The position numbers and the translations under genes are program-made. The notes under the pieces were generated by a model. The model saw only the letters and a list, made by a program, of their open reading frames with translations. It made no database searches and was not told where the DNA came from. Positions 28,972 through 38,362 of a DNA stretch of 64,000 nucleotides are shown in pieces. The first letter of the stretch is position 1, and each line of letters opens with the position of its first letter. Location: contig JAPLKG010000008.1 of NCBI GenBank assembly GCA_026388185.1, positions 248,001 through 312,000 of the forward strand, in the 5' to 3' direction. The stretch is from Candidatus Eisenbacteria bacterium. GTDB lineage: Bacteria > Eisenbacteria > RBG-16-71-46 > JAFGJU01.

Positions 28972-30381
28972 ATGGAACTAAAGCACAGTCTTCAACTGAC
29001 ACAGAAGCCCACGTTGATAATGACACAGAGGCTTCAACAGGCACTGAAGCTACTGCAAGTGCCCACGCTCGAGCTTCAACAGATCTTGAAGCAAGAGCTT
29101 CTTCAGAACCCTCTCCTGGAAGAAGTGGACGAAGAGGAAGAAGTTCAAGAAACGTCCAGCTCCGAAGAGGAGACGAGCACGGCGGACGAGCCCGAACCCG
29201 TGGAGAAAGAGGATCCGCTTGAGTGGGCCGAGTACTATCAGGAAGGCTACGATGCATCTCCGGGCAGACCCGACAACTCCGCCGATCTGCCCGAACGGGT
29301 CCCGATCACAGTTCCCACACTGCGCGAGCACCTGCAGAGTCAGTTGAGAATCTCCACCGACGATCCCGAGCTTACTGAGATTGGGGAGTTTCTCATAGGT
29401 TCCATCGACGACAGGGGATTCCTCACGATTACCGCCGAAGAAGTGGCGACGTTGATTGGAAAACCCGTGGAGAGGGTTGAGGAGGCCATCAAGTTGGTCC
29501 AGTCGTTAGAACCTCCGGGCATCGGCGCACGGGATCTGAGGGAATGCCTCCTCATCCAGTTGAGTCGTGAGGACGCGGCCGAGAGTCTGGCCGCCAGAAT
29601 AGTCAGAGATCATTTCGATTCCCTCAAGGATAGAAAATTCGCCGAGATCGCAAAGAAGATGCGTGTTCCGATCGTACAGATCCAGGCAGCGGGCGACATA
29701 ATCTCGAGACTCAATCCGAAGCCGGGTTTCTTGATATCGCAGGAGGAACCGAGGTACGTGGTTCCGGACCTGGTTGTGGATAAGGTCGAGGACAAGTACG
29801 TCGTGTTTCTCAACGACCGCCACGTTCCGAGGCTTCGCATCAACCCTTCGTATCGAGACATGTTGCGGGGAGAAAAGGCTCGGAAGGACAAGACAAGAGA
29901 GTACATCATAGGCAAGCTCAACTCAGCGAAATGGCTTATTCAGACGATAGAACAGAGACGAAAGACCATGGTCAAGGTGATGAAATGTATCGTGGACAGT
30001 CAGGAGGAATTTCTCGACAAAGGGATCGCCTTCTTGAGGCCTCTGACTCTGCAACAGGTGGCCAATCAGATTGGAATGCACGAATCAACCGTCAGCAGAG
30101 TCACAAACAACAAGTATGTGCAAACCCCGAGAGGGGTGTTCGAGCTCAAGTTTTTCTTCTCGAGCAAGTTGCAGACCGATGCCGGCGAAGATATGAGCGC
30201 GAAGAGCGCGAAGGACATAATCTCCGTGCTGGTGGAGGAAGAAGACAGGTCGGATCCTCTGAGCGACCAGAAGATTGCCGACATCTTGAGAGATAGAGGT
30301 CTCAGGATCGCAAGGCGCACCGTGGCAAAGTACAGAGAGCAGCTGAGATTACTACCGGCTCGCTACAGAAAACGACACTAG
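28972..30381 (+). CDS. rpoN: RNA polymerase sigma-54 factor RpoN
   Basis: Protein of 469 residues. Region I (1-50) is the Gln/Leu-rich activator segment (QLTQKPTLIMTQRLQQALKLLQ in two parts, LQQILKQELLQNPLLEE). An acidic linker (about 50-85) follows, then the core-binding domain, a helix-turn-helix (LQQVANQIGMHESTVSRVTNNK in two parts) and the RpoN box ARRTVAKYRE near 449. ATG 28972 is preferred to TTG 28960, which touches the AGGGA site with no spacing. lptB-rpoN-hpf-rapZ order is conserved in proteobacteria too. I did not see a convincing -24/-12 promoter in this window. Confidence 0.95.
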   Translation: MELKHSLQLTQKPTLIMTQRLQQALKLLQVPTLELQQILKQELLQNPLLEEVDEEEEVQETSSSEEETSTADEPEPVEKEDPLEWAEYYQEGYDASPGRPDNSADLPERVPITVPTLREHLQSQLRISTDDPELTEIGEFLIGSIDDRGFLTITAEEVATLIGKPVERVEEAIKLVQSLEPPGIGARDLRECLLIQLSREDAAESLAARIVRDHFDSLKDRKFAEIAKKMRVPIVQIQAAGDIISRLNPKPGFLISQEEPRYVVPDLVVDKVEDKYVVFLNDRHVPRLRINPSYRDMLRGEKARKDKTREYIIGKLNSAKWLIQTIEQRRKTMVKVMKCIVDSQEEFLDKGIAFLRPLTLQQVANQIGMHESTVSRVTNNKYVQTPRGVFELKFFFSSKLQTDAGEDMSAKSAKDIISVLVEEEDRSDPLSDQKIADILRDRGLRIARRTVAKYREQLRLLPARYRKRH

Positions 30382-30416
30382 CCGTTCTTGTGTCCACGTT
30401 CCCGCAGGGGTAAACG

Positions 30417-31301
30417 TTGATGGCAGTTGCCAGGCTTCCCCTCTGGGCCAGAAAGCCGTTCGCCGAAAACAATGCGACGCGTGAAGTCGACCGTCTGTTG
30501 GAGACGCTCGGGCTGAACACAGTCTGCAGGAGCGCGCGATGTCCCAACAGGTGGGAATGCTATTCTTTGCCTTCCCTCACTTTCATAATCCTTGGCACAG
30601 TCTGTACGAGAAAATGTGGGTTCTGCGGCGTCTCGAAAGGAGAGCCTGGAAGCGTCGATGCCCGAGAGCCGTTCCGCCTCGCGCAGGCCGCGAGGAAGCT
30701 CCGGCTCGATTTCGTGGTGCTCACTTCCGTAACGAGGGACGACCTGTCGGACGGCGGGGCGTCTCATTTTGCCAGGTGCGTGGAGGAACTGCGAGGGATA
30801 GAGACCGGGCCGGGAGTCGAAGTTCTGGTCCCTGATTTCGGAGGGGAAAGCCGATTCTGTTTGCTTGTGCTGGAGGCACGTCCTGATGTATTCTCTCACA
30901 ACGTGGAAACCATACCCAGGCTTTACCCGACGGTGAGGCCCGGCGCCGATTATTCTGTTTCGCTCAAGCTTATCGAAACTGCCGCGCTTCGTGCCTCAGG
31001 CAGCGTCGTCGTCAAATCGGGGTTCATGGTCGGTCTTGGTGAGAAAGAGGAGGAGGTGATGGATGTTCTGAGAGATCTTAGGAATGCGGGCTGCCGGTCT
31101 GTCACAATAGGGCAATACCTCAGGCCCACGTTGCGCAGCCTGCCCGTCAGAGAGTACGTTTCCCCTGAACGTTTCCGCCACTATGAGGAGACGGGAAAGC
31201 GGTTGGGATTCGACGCCGTGTATGCTGGCCCCCTGGTCAGAAGTTCATACAAGGCTTTTGAGATTTGGAGGAATGTCAATGGAGATCACGACTCGAAGTA
31301 A
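30417..31301 (+). CDS. lipA: Lipoyl synthase
   Basis: Protein of 294 residues. Auxiliary cluster C37-X4-C42-X5-C48 (in CRSARCPNRWEC), radical SAM cluster C63-X3-C67-X2-C70 (CTRKCGFC), and the C-terminal RSSYKA whose Ser ligates the auxiliary cluster. It inserts sulfur at C6 and C8 of octanoyl groups on lipoyl domains. TTG 30417 sits six bases after GCAGGGG; ATG 30420 is the alternative. LipB/LplA are not nearby. Its position between rpoN and hpf is unusual. The 3' end overlaps hpf by 23 nt. Confidence 0.95.
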   Translation: MMAVARLPLWARKPFAENNATREVDRLLETLGLNTVCRSARCPNRWECYSLPSLTFIILGTVCTRKCGFCGVSKGEPGSVDAREPFRLAQAARKLRLDFVVLTSVTRDDLSDGGASHFARCVEELRGIETGPGVEVLVPDFGGESRFCLLVLEARPDVFSHNVETIPRLYPTVRPGADYSVSLKLIETAALRASGSVVVKSGFMVGLGEKEEEVMDVLRDLRNAGCRSVTIGQYLRPTLRSLPVREYVSPERFRHYEETGKRLGFDAVYAGPLVRSSYKAFEIWRNVNGDHDSK

Positions 31302-31797
31302 GAATTTCACTGCAAGCCCCGCAATCAGGAGTTATACCGAGGAGAAACTCTCCAAGCTGGAGAAGTACTCGAAAAAACTCGTTGAGGCCCACGTGATGTT
31401 CTCTCTCGAAAGATACAGGCACATTGCTGAAGTCGTGCTTAGGCTTAACGGTGGTGATATCACGAGTCGCGCCGAAAGCAACGACATGTATTCTTCCATT
31501 GATACGGTTGTTGATAAGCTCGAAAGGATGTTGAATAAGAGGAAAGACAAGGTCACGAGCAGGCGCCAGAGGGGCTCTTTGAAGGAGTCTGGGGCCAAGC
31601 TCGAGACGTTAGGGAAACTCGCGACCCTCAGGCCGAAAAAGGTCGTGCCTCGACAAATGACCGTGGAAGAGGCCATGGACGCTCTGGAAAGAAGTCGCGA
31701 GGACATTCTGATATTCGTGAATGCTGCGACGGAGAGAACCACGGTGCTTCAAAAGAGAGGCGACGGAAACTTCGCTCTGATGGAGCCGGTGAGCTAA
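31279..31797 (+). CDS. hpf: Ribosome hibernation-promoting factor, long form
   Basis: Protein of 172 residues. The N-terminal S30AE domain (EITTRSKNFTASPAIRSYTE) is linked to a C-terminal dimerisation domain (VVPRQMTVEEAMDALERS, ILIFVNAATERTTVLQKR). The long form dimerises 70S ribosomes into 100S particles at low energy. ATG 31279 has GGAGG seven bases upstream; ATG 31273 would be only one base away. In proteobacteria a short hpf follows rpoN; here the long, Firmicute-like form occupies the same place. Confidence 0.93.
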   Translation: MEITTRSKNFTASPAIRSYTEEKLSKLEKYSKKLVEAHVMFSLERYRHIAEVVLRLNGGDITSRAESNDMYSSIDTVVDKLERMLNKRKDKVTSRRQRGSLKESGAKLETLGKLATLRPKKVVPRQMTVEEAMDALERSREDILIFVNAATERTTVLQKRGDGNFALMEPVS

Positions 31798-31798
31798 G

Positions 31799-32767
31799 AT
31801 GCACGGAATCACAATTAGCAGATTCTATGATGATAAACGTGAGGATCTTCATCTGGAACTCCTCACCAAATCCCTCGAGTCCAAGACAGAGATCACGGCG
31901 AGTGACGTGAATAGACCGGGCCTCGCTTTTGCAGGGTTCGTCGGGAATTTCCTCCACGAAAGGGTTCAAGTCCTCGGGCAGACGGAATCACTCTATCTGG
32001 GCACGCTTCCGGCCGACAAGAGGAGGGAGGCAATCGGGAGGCTGTTCAATTTCGCTCTCCCTTGCATCATCGTGGCGAAGGGGCTGGACGTGCCGCCCGA
32101 ATTCATCGAACTCGGAAATGCTCATTCCGTGCCCATTCTCAGGACCTCCCTCACTACCACTCCTTTCATACGTGAGCTGACGGCCTATCTTGACGACGTG
32201 TTTGCTCCGCGCACGGTGGTGCACGGCTCTCTTGTGGACGTCTATGGCATAGGGCTTTTGTTCACCGGACGGAGCTCCATCGGTAAGAGCGAGTGCGCGC
32301 TTGACCTTGTGGAGAGAGGTCACAGGCTCGTGGCCGACGACGTCGTGAACGTCATGAAGCGGCACGGCAATTTCCTCATAGGTATTTCCTCGGAAATCTT
32401 GCGGCATCGCATCGAGATCCGAGGACTCGGAATAATCGACGTGAGAAGCATATTCGGGATCCGATCCGTCAGACTCCAGAAGAGAATCGAAGTGGAAGTC
32501 AGGCTCCAGGATTGGAGTGACGCAGATGACTACGAGAGAATAGGGCTCGAAGATAGGATGACAAACGTACTCGACGTCGAGATTCCGATTGTCACGGTAC
32601 CGGTCGTGCCCGGCAAGAACATCACTGTCATCGCAGAGGTGATAGCCCTCAATCACATTGTGAAGATCTACGGATATCATCCTGCCAAAGACTTTGATGA
32701 GAAGCTCATGCAGGCCATGCATCGCAAGAGCTTGCAAGACAGGCTCGTCAGCGGTGATTGGGAATGA
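31799..32767 (+). CDS. hprK: HPr kinase/phosphorylase
   Basis: Protein of 322 residues. N-terminal domain 1-130, then the kinase with P-loop G157-RSSI-G162-K163-S164, LVADDVV near 178 and the HprK signature EIRGLGIIDVRSIFGI near 205-220. The usual P-loop is GDSGxGKS; here Asp and Gly are Arg and Ser, though GKS is kept. It phosphorylates Ser46 of HPr and reverses the reaction with inorganic phosphate. The HPr encoded at 38363 keeps Ser46. Starts 2 nt after hpf and overlaps rapZ by ATGA. Confidence 0.94.
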   Translation: MHGITISRFYDDKREDLHLELLTKSLESKTEITASDVNRPGLAFAGFVGNFLHERVQVLGQTESLYLGTLPADKRREAIGRLFNFALPCIIVAKGLDVPPEFIELGNAHSVPILRTSLTTTPFIRELTAYLDDVFAPRTVVHGSLVDVYGIGLLFTGRSSIGKSECALDLVERGHRLVADDVVNVMKRHGNFLIGISSEILRHRIEIRGLGIIDVRSIFGIRSVRLQKRIEVEVRLQDWSDADDYERIGLEDRMTNVLDVEIPIVTVPVVPGKNITVIAEVIALNHIVKIYGYHPAKDFDEKLMQAMHRKSLQDRLVSGDWE

Positions 32768-33675
32768 CGGAGGCAAGTTCTATCAAGACCCAGGACGAAG
32801 GCGCATGCGAGACGAAGGCGCCGCGATTTGTGGTGATCACGGGCGTGTCGGGGGCCGGAAAGAGCTACGCGATCAAATGCCTCGAGGACATCGGATTCTT
32901 CTGCGTGGACAACATGCCCGCCACGCTGATTCCCGTTCTTGCCGATCTCTGCCTTCAGTACGGTGACAAGATTTCTAACATCGCCCTGGTCGTTGACATA
33001 CGAGAGAGGGATTTTCTTGACAACATTGCCGGCAGCCTTTCCGAACTGCGCGGCAAAGGAGTCGAGTACGATCTCCTTTTTCTTGACGCGACGGACGAGG
33101 CACTTCTGAGGAGGTTCAGGGAGACTCGGAGGAAGCATCCGCTCGGCGAAGGAGTGGGTGTGCTCGAGGGCCTCCACGAGGAGAGAAGAAGGGTGGCCTT
33201 CCTGAGGGACTCTGCAAGAAGGGTGATCGATACTTCTGCAATGACCCCGGGAGAGTTGAGGGACGTCCTGTTCGCCGCCTTCGCCACGTCGGACACGAAG
33301 CCGGAGCTACTCACGACGATAGTCTCCTTCGGGTACAAGTTCGGCTTGCCTCTTGATTCGGACGTGGTTCTTGACGCTCGCTTCCTGCCCAATCCCCACT
33401 ACGTACATGAGCTGCGGGCTTACACGGGCAATGACAAGAAGGTCGTCGCTTTTCTCGAAGCGTGTGACGTGACCCTCGAGTTCCTGGAGCGCCTCGAGAG
33501 CTTTCTCGGATTTCTCCTGCCGCGGTTCGAGAAAGAGGGCAAATCCTATCTCACGATCGCCGTTGGGTGCACCGGAGGAAGGCATCGCTCCGTCTACGTC
33601 GCGAACAAGATCGCGGATGTGCTCGAGAGACAGGGAGTCGACGTGCGGGTGCAGCACAGGGACGTGAACAGATGA
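32764..33675 (+). CDS. rapZ: RapZ/YvcJ family nucleotide-binding protein
   Basis: Protein of 303 residues. Walker A GVSGAGKS near 29-36, ATDEALLRRFRETRRKHPL, SFGYKFGLPLD near 187 and the C-terminal GCTGGRHRSVYVANKI. In E. coli RapZ binds GlcN6P and the sRNA GlmZ to control glmS; in Firmicutes YvcJ has a looser role. ATG 32764 overlaps the hprK stop. A 100-nt gap to the PTS genes contains only an imperfect hairpin. Confidence 0.94.
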   Translation: MTEASSIKTQDEGACETKAPRFVVITGVSGAGKSYAIKCLEDIGFFCVDNMPATLIPVLADLCLQYGDKISNIALVVDIRERDFLDNIAGSLSELRGKGVEYDLLFLDATDEALLRRFRETRRKHPLGEGVGVLEGLHEERRRVAFLRDSARRVIDTSAMTPGELRDVLFAAFATSDTKPELLTTIVSFGYKFGLPLDSDVVLDARFLPNPHYVHELRAYTGNDKKVVAFLEACDVTLEFLERLESFLGFLLPRFEKEGKSYLTIAVGCTGGRHRSVYVANKIADVLERQGVDVRVQHRDVNR

Positions 33676-33775
33676 TCTGAACGGACGGCCTGGGGTTGCA
33701 CCTGGCCTGGAAACCGATCACTCGGCTGCCCCATGTTTTTCGCGACAACGGGGTGAGGGAGACGCAGCCTAGGAA

Positions 33776-34153
33776 ATGACAAGGGCATTATTGGTCACTC
33801 ACGGAAACCTCGGAAGTGAACTGGTCAACACCGCGCAGCTCATAGTGGGCCCGCAGACCGGCGTGAAAGTCCTTTCGAATGAAGAACTCTCCTCCGAGAG
33901 CCTGTGCGAGGCCGTGCAGGGTGAGGTGCGCACGTACGGCCAGGACGATACGGTGATTTTCGTGGACGTGGCTGGAGGCAGTTGCCTCACGGCCTGCAAG
34001 TCGGCGCAGAGCGAGTGCAAGAGAATCAAGGTAGTTTCGGGTGTAAACCTGCCGATGGTGCTGGAATTCTTTCATTACAGGAGCAAACTCCCGTTTGACG
34101 AGCTTGTGGAGAGGATTCTCGCAAAGGGCAGGGGCGGCATCCAGGCCTTATAG
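33776..34153 (+). CDS. PTS mannose-family enzyme IIA component
   Basis: Protein of 125 residues, starting MTRALLVTHGNLG. His9 in THG is the phosphorylation site shared by mannose-class IIA domains. Later VIFVDVAGGSCLTAC and VVSGVNLPMVLEF are family-typical. It takes phosphate from HPr-His15 and passes it to the next gene's IIB. Cytoplasmic. IIA and IIB are separate proteins here, 7 nt apart. Confidence 0.93.
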   Translation: MTRALLVTHGNLGSELVNTAQLIVGPQTGVKVLSNEELSSESLCEAVQGEVRTYGQDDTVIFVDVAGGSCLTACKSAQSECKRIKVVSGVNLPMVLEFFHYRSKLPFDELVERILAKGRGGIQAL

Positions 34154-34160
34154 GCGTTTT

Positions 34161-34658
34161 GTGAAGCTTGTTTTGATGAGGATAGACGACAGGCTGCTTC
34201 ACGCCCAGGTGGCGGTGGGCTGGGTCGGCGCGCTCTCGCCGGACGTCGTCATCGTGGCCGACGATGACGCGGCTTCGACGCCGGGCCAGGCAAAGCTTCT
34301 GGGCATGGGCCTGCCTGACAATGTTGAGCTTGTGGTAGCGAAGGTGGGCGAAGCGGCAGGCATATTGAAGGAAAGAGCCCTCGACACGAAGAAATGCATC
34401 TTGCTTGTGCGGGATCCTCTTGGCGCACTTCAAATTCTTGAGGCCGGGCTCTCCGTGGAATGGATCAACGTCGGCGGAATGCACTTCGGTGAAGGAAAAA
34501 CGAAACTCCTTCCGTACGTCTTTGTGGACGGGCGGGATTCTGAAATTCTGCAGGAGCTTGCCGCCGGAGACGTGAGGCTCGTGGCCCAGGATGTGCCTGG
34601 GAATCCGTCCTACGACGTTGTCAAACTACTCAGGAAGGGCAAACTTGAAGAAGACTAG
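34161..34658 (+). CDS. PTS mannose-family enzyme IIB component
   Basis: Protein of 165 residues from GTG 34161. MRIDDRLLHAQVAVGWV near the start carries the phosphorylated His (H14), and WINVGGMHFGEGKT near 107 is the usual second loop. It transfers phosphate from IIA to the sugar entering through IIC-IID. Sugar specificity (mannose, GalNAc, fructose, sorbose types) cannot be told. Its last 14 nt overlap the following GH57 gene. Confidence 0.93.
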   Translation: MKLVLMRIDDRLLHAQVAVGWVGALSPDVVIVADDDAASTPGQAKLLGMGLPDNVELVVAKVGEAAGILKERALDTKKCILLVRDPLGALQILEAGLSVEWINVGGMHFGEGKTKLLPYVFVDGRDSEILQELAAGDVRLVAQDVPGNPSYDVVKLLRKGKLEED

Positions 34659-36858
34659 CTTCGTATTCTGTGTACACAATCACCAACCTGTCGGGAATCT
34701 GGACTTCGTGCTGGAGGATGCTTTCGAGAGGGCCTACCTGGCCTTTCTGAACGTCTTGGCCCGACATCCGTCCATCAAGACCGCGTTTCACGTGAGCGGG
34801 GCGCTCCTCGAGTGGATTGAGAGGCATCATCCCCAGTACTTTGACCTGGTGCGTTCACTTGTGACGCGAGGCCAGCTCGAAATCATGACCGGCGGCTTCT
34901 ACGAGCCGGTGCTTCCCTCGGTACCCGACGAGGACAAGATAGGACAGACAAGAAAACTGACTTCGTTCGTGAAAGAGAAATTCGGTTTTCAGGCCAGGGG
35001 CTTGTGGCTTGCGGAGAGAGTCTGGGAGCCGTCGCTGGCAAGCGCAATCGGGAGGGCCGGCGTTGAATATACGGTCGTGGATGATTCCCATTTCAAGAGC
35101 GCAGGTCTACCGGAAAACGAGCTCCTCGGATACTACCTGACAGAGGATCAAGGTACGGTCATCAAGGTGTTCTCGGGTAGCAAACGTCTCAGATACCTGA
35201 TTCCGTATGCCGATCCCCACGAAACGCTGGACTACCTGCGCGAGAAAGCCTCCGAAACCGAAGACACTCTTCTCGTTTTTGCGGACGACGGAGAGAAATT
35301 CGGGATATGGCCCGGGACTCACAAACTCTGCTATGAAGACAAGTGGCTAGAGAGATTCTTTACAGCATTGGAAGCAAACAAGGAATGGGTGAGCGTTGTC
35401 ACATTCTCGGAATATATCTCGCAGCACAAACCCCTCGGTTGGGTTTTTCTTCCCGCGGCGTCGTACGCGGAAATGATGGAGTGGAGTCTTCCCGTCGAGG
35501 CTCAGCTCAGGTATCACGAATTCCTAGGAAAGCTGAGTGCGAGCGGTGAATTCGAGAGATACGAGAGCTTCGTGAAGGGAGGATTCTGGCGCAATTTTCT
35601 TAGTAGGTATCCTGAGAGCAATTGGATGCACAAGCGCATGCTGTACGCAAGGCGTAAGGTGTTGAGAGACGTCCCTTCGGAGCTTCGGAAGGCGTCTTCG
35701 GAATCGAGGAGGCCACTCGGGTCGGCCGGGGCTCGCGAGGTCGCCCTCAACGAAATATGGAAGGCGCAGTGCAATTGCGCGTACTGGCACGGGGTCTTCG
35801 GCGGTCTCTATTTGCCTCATCTGAGAGAGGCCATCTACAGGCACATCATCCGAGCGGACAAACTGGCGAGTGAGGTGCCGGGGAATGTCGCGCCCGCGCC
35901 GACTGTTGAGCGAGTCGATGTTGACGGAGACGGTGCGGAGGAGATCGCGATCTCGAACGGCAAGCTTGTGTGTTTCATCGCTCCGGCCAGGGGAGGGACC
36001 GTCGTAGAGATTGATGACGTGGCTCACGAGATAAACCTCGTCAACACTCTGGCCCGTCGCAGGGAGGCGTATCACAGTCAGATCAAGACCGGCGCCGGCG
36101 ATAAATCCGGTGAGAAGGTCGCCAGTATTCATGACGCGGTCGTGGCGAAGGAGGAAAAACTGGACGAGTTCCTCTTCTACGACAGGTTCCCCAGGGTTTG
36201 CCTGCTCGACCATTTTCTGTCGCCCCGGACTTCGCTCAGCGAACTCTTTGAAAGCAAATTCGAGGACCTGGGGAATTTCGCGGGTGCTCCCTACACCGAG
36301 AAATCACCCTTCAGGGATGGGCGAGTCGTGTTGAGCGCCTCGGGGATGGTCCGTTCGGCGACCGAAACGGCACGCTTGACCATCGACAAGACTCTGTCTG
36401 TTCCAGCCGGTGTGGCTTCACTCCAGGTGTCCTACGATCTCAGTTTCGGAAGCCAGAGGGGCGCGGAGTTGCTGTTTGTTCCCGAACTGAATCTATTGAT
36501 TCCCTCCGGCCGCGGAGCCCAGGGCAAGGTTGACACAGACGCGTTGGGCGCGCGGGTTGTAGAACTCTCGAGTCCCGGCGAATTTCTTGGCGTCAGAGGG
36601 TTGACATTGACTGACGAACGCGTGGGACTCTCGGTGACGATCTCGATGGGAACGGCTTGCAAACTCTGGCAATTCCCCGTCGAAACAGTTTCCCTGTCCG
36701 AGGGCGGCCTCGAGAAAATCTATCAGGGCACGTGTGTCATGCTGGCCTGGCCGCTGCCCGCGGGGATCAGGCAAGCGAGCTTCGATATTCGTATGGAGTT
36801 CAAAACCTCGGACGCTAAGCACGCTCTGACAAGCAGTACGCGCGCGGCCGGGAGATAA
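34645..36858 (+). CDS. GH57 4-alpha-glucanotransferase/amylase-type enzyme
   Basis: Protein of 737 residues from TTG 34645, with AGGAAGGG upstream. The GH57 barrel has HNHQPVGNLD at the start, nucleophile E124 in LWLAERVWEP and acid D214 in FADDGEKFG. These fall at almost the same positions as the catalytic pair of Thermococcus litoralis 4-alpha-glucanotransferase (E123, D214). The C-terminal half (about 400-725) matches the beta-sandwich DUF1925/1926-type region. No signal peptide, so it acts on cytoplasmic maltodextrin or glycogen. It is inserted between PTS IIB and IIC, an unusual position. Confidence 0.88.
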   Translation: MKKTSFVFCVHNHQPVGNLDFVLEDAFERAYLAFLNVLARHPSIKTAFHVSGALLEWIERHHPQYFDLVRSLVTRGQLEIMTGGFYEPVLPSVPDEDKIGQTRKLTSFVKEKFGFQARGLWLAERVWEPSLASAIGRAGVEYTVVDDSHFKSAGLPENELLGYYLTEDQGTVIKVFSGSKRLRYLIPYADPHETLDYLREKASETEDTLLVFADDGEKFGIWPGTHKLCYEDKWLERFFTALEANKEWVSVVTFSEYISQHKPLGWVFLPAASYAEMMEWSLPVEAQLRYHEFLGKLSASGEFERYESFVKGGFWRNFLSRYPESNWMHKRMLYARRKVLRDVPSELRKASSESRRPLGSAGAREVALNEIWKAQCNCAYWHGVFGGLYLPHLREAIYRHIIRADKLASEVPGNVAPAPTVERVDVDGDGAEEIAISNGKLVCFIAPARGGTVVEIDDVAHEINLVNTLARRREAYHSQIKTGAGDKSGEKVASIHDAVVAKEEKLDEFLFYDRFPRVCLLDHFLSPRTSLSELFESKFEDLGNFAGAPYTEKSPFRDGRVVLSASGMVRSATETARLTIDKTLSVPAGVASLQVSYDLSFGSQRGAELLFVPELNLLIPSGRGAQGKVDTDALGARVVELSSPGEFLGVRGLTLTDERVGLSVTISMGTACKLWQFPVETVSLSEGGLEKIYQGTCVMLAWPLPAGIRQASFDIRMEFKTSDAKHALTSSTRAAGR

Positions 36859-36861
36859 GGA

Positions 36862-37563
36862 ATGTTGAGGGAGATTCTTCTTCTCTGTCTGGCCGGCGGA
36901 GTGTGCGCGCTCGACACGGCCACCGCCTGGCAGCTCATGCTGAGCCAGCCCCTCGTGAGTGGGACGGCTGCGGGCTTGTTGGTCGGCGCCCCCCACGCGG
37001 GGATCTTCATAGGACTCGTGCTTCAACTCCTCTGGTCCGCCGCCATTCCCATGGGAGCCCGCCCCATGCCCGACGCGCCTGTCGGATCCGTGAGCGGGGT
37101 CTGGTTCGCCGTGACTCTTCTTGAAACCAATTGCCTCGCTTCGTCTTCCTTTTGCTATCTTCTCGGCCTGATTGCCGCCTTGGCCGTGGCGCTGTTGGGG
37201 AGACGGACAATACTGCTCGAGCGCGAGATCGGTCGAAGGCTCTTCAAGAGATTCGTGAAAAATGTGAACGACGGTCGGGACGCCCGCCCGGAGAAGGCGG
37301 TCTCGCTTGCCGTGGCGATCGGCTTTGCGCGGGGCTTTCTCCTATGTCTTCTGGCCATGGGTGCTCTGACTCCACTGGCGCTCTTGCTTGCGGAGAATCC
37401 CGGCCTGTCAGCGCGTGACTACAGTCTCACGCTTCTAGTTCTTGAGGCCCTGGGGGTGGGCGTCCTCTTCTCCGTTTTTGTCGGCAGGTCAAGAGCTCGC
37501 CTCCTCACCTTCGGGGGTGGTGCGGCCTGGGCTTTTCTCATCATGAGCGTTTTTCGCCGATGA
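36862..37563 (+). CDS. PTS mannose-family enzyme IIC component
   Basis: Protein of 233 residues, nearly all membrane helices. LVSGTAAGLLVGAPHAGIFIG (in two parts, near 31-51) and WSAAIPMGARPMPDAPVGS are the EIIC signatures of this class. It forms the sugar channel with IID. Starts 3 nt after the GH57 gene and overlaps IID by ATGA, so translation is coupled. Confidence 0.9.
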   Translation: MLREILLLCLAGGVCALDTATAWQLMLSQPLVSGTAAGLLVGAPHAGIFIGLVLQLLWSAAIPMGARPMPDAPVGSVSGVWFAVTLLETNCLASSSFCYLLGLIAALAVALLGRRTILLEREIGRRLFKRFVKNVNDGRDARPEKAVSLAVAIGFARGFLLCLLAMGALTPLALLLAENPGLSARDYSLTLLVLEALGVGVLFSVFVGRSRARLLTFGGGAAWAFLIMSVFRR

Positions 37564-38333
37564 GGTGTCAAGTGGGCGAGAGGAACCTGGGCAAGTTGGA
37601 TCTTGTTCGGTTGGTGCTCCGTTCCTTCTATCTGCAGGCGGCGTGGAACTACGAAGGCCTGCAGACGTTGGGGTTTGCGTATGTGATGTTTCCCGTGGCC
37701 CGCAAGCTCGGTTGTGGAACGACCGCGACACGGGAATTCGCAGTGCGACATCTCAGGCTTTTCAATACGAATCCTGTTCTTGCTTCGTACATCATCGGGG
37801 CTACTGCAAAGCTGGAAGAAGAGCGTGAAAGGGGGAAGGTGAGCGCCGCCGACGTGGAAGCGCTAAAGAGCTCGCTCGCCGTTCCTCTTGCCGCCGTCGG
37901 TGATCGTTTCTTCTGGGCAAGCATGAGACCACTTTCCGGAATGCTGGGTGTGCTGATTGCGGGTGGGTTCGGGGTCCTGGGCGCGGTTGCGTTGCTCGTG
38001 CTGTACAACGTCTTCCACATCTACTACAGGGTGAAGGGTGTGCTCAGAGGATACACGTTGGGCGCCGGTGTCGTCGGAGAGATTCCGAAGCTTAGGCTCA
38101 TGACACTGAGCCGGACCGTCGGATGGGTTGGGGCCGCGACAGCGGGCATTCTGCTCGTGGGGGTCGTTCATGCCTGGAGCGGTGGGTGGAAACGGGAGGC
38201 CCTGTTGCTGCTTCCTGTCGTGGCGATAGCGAGCGGGCTTCTGCGAGAGTCGTTTCAGAAGAGAATCACCGAGGTCGCCATCGCCGTTGGAGCCGCGGGG
38301 CTTGTTTTGACAGCCAGCGGGATTTTCGGTTAG
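37560..38333 (+). CDS. PTS mannose-family enzyme IID component
   Basis: Protein of 257 residues. RSFYLQAAWNYEGLQTLGFAYVM (in parts, residues 21-43) is the diagnostic IID N-terminus, followed by FNTNPVLASYIIGA near 74 and C-terminal helices. With IIC it makes the membrane permease. The gene starts at ATG 37560 within the IIC stop. Confidence 0.92.
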   Translation: MRCQVGERNLGKLDLVRLVLRSFYLQAAWNYEGLQTLGFAYVMFPVARKLGCGTTATREFAVRHLRLFNTNPVLASYIIGATAKLEEERERGKVSAADVEALKSSLAVPLAAVGDRFFWASMRPLSGMLGVLIAGGFGVLGAVALLVLYNVFHIYYRVKGVLRGYTLGAGVVGEIPKLRLMTLSRTVGWVGAATAGILLVGVVHAWSGGWKREALLLLPVVAIASGLLRESFQKRITEVAIAVGAAGLVLTASGIFG

Positions 38334-38362
38334 TATCACGTGGAACTTGTTTTGGAAGAACA

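Noticed and set aside
33676-33775. Terminator between rapZ and the PTS genes
   Set aside because: The GGCC-based hairpin has mismatches and no U tract.
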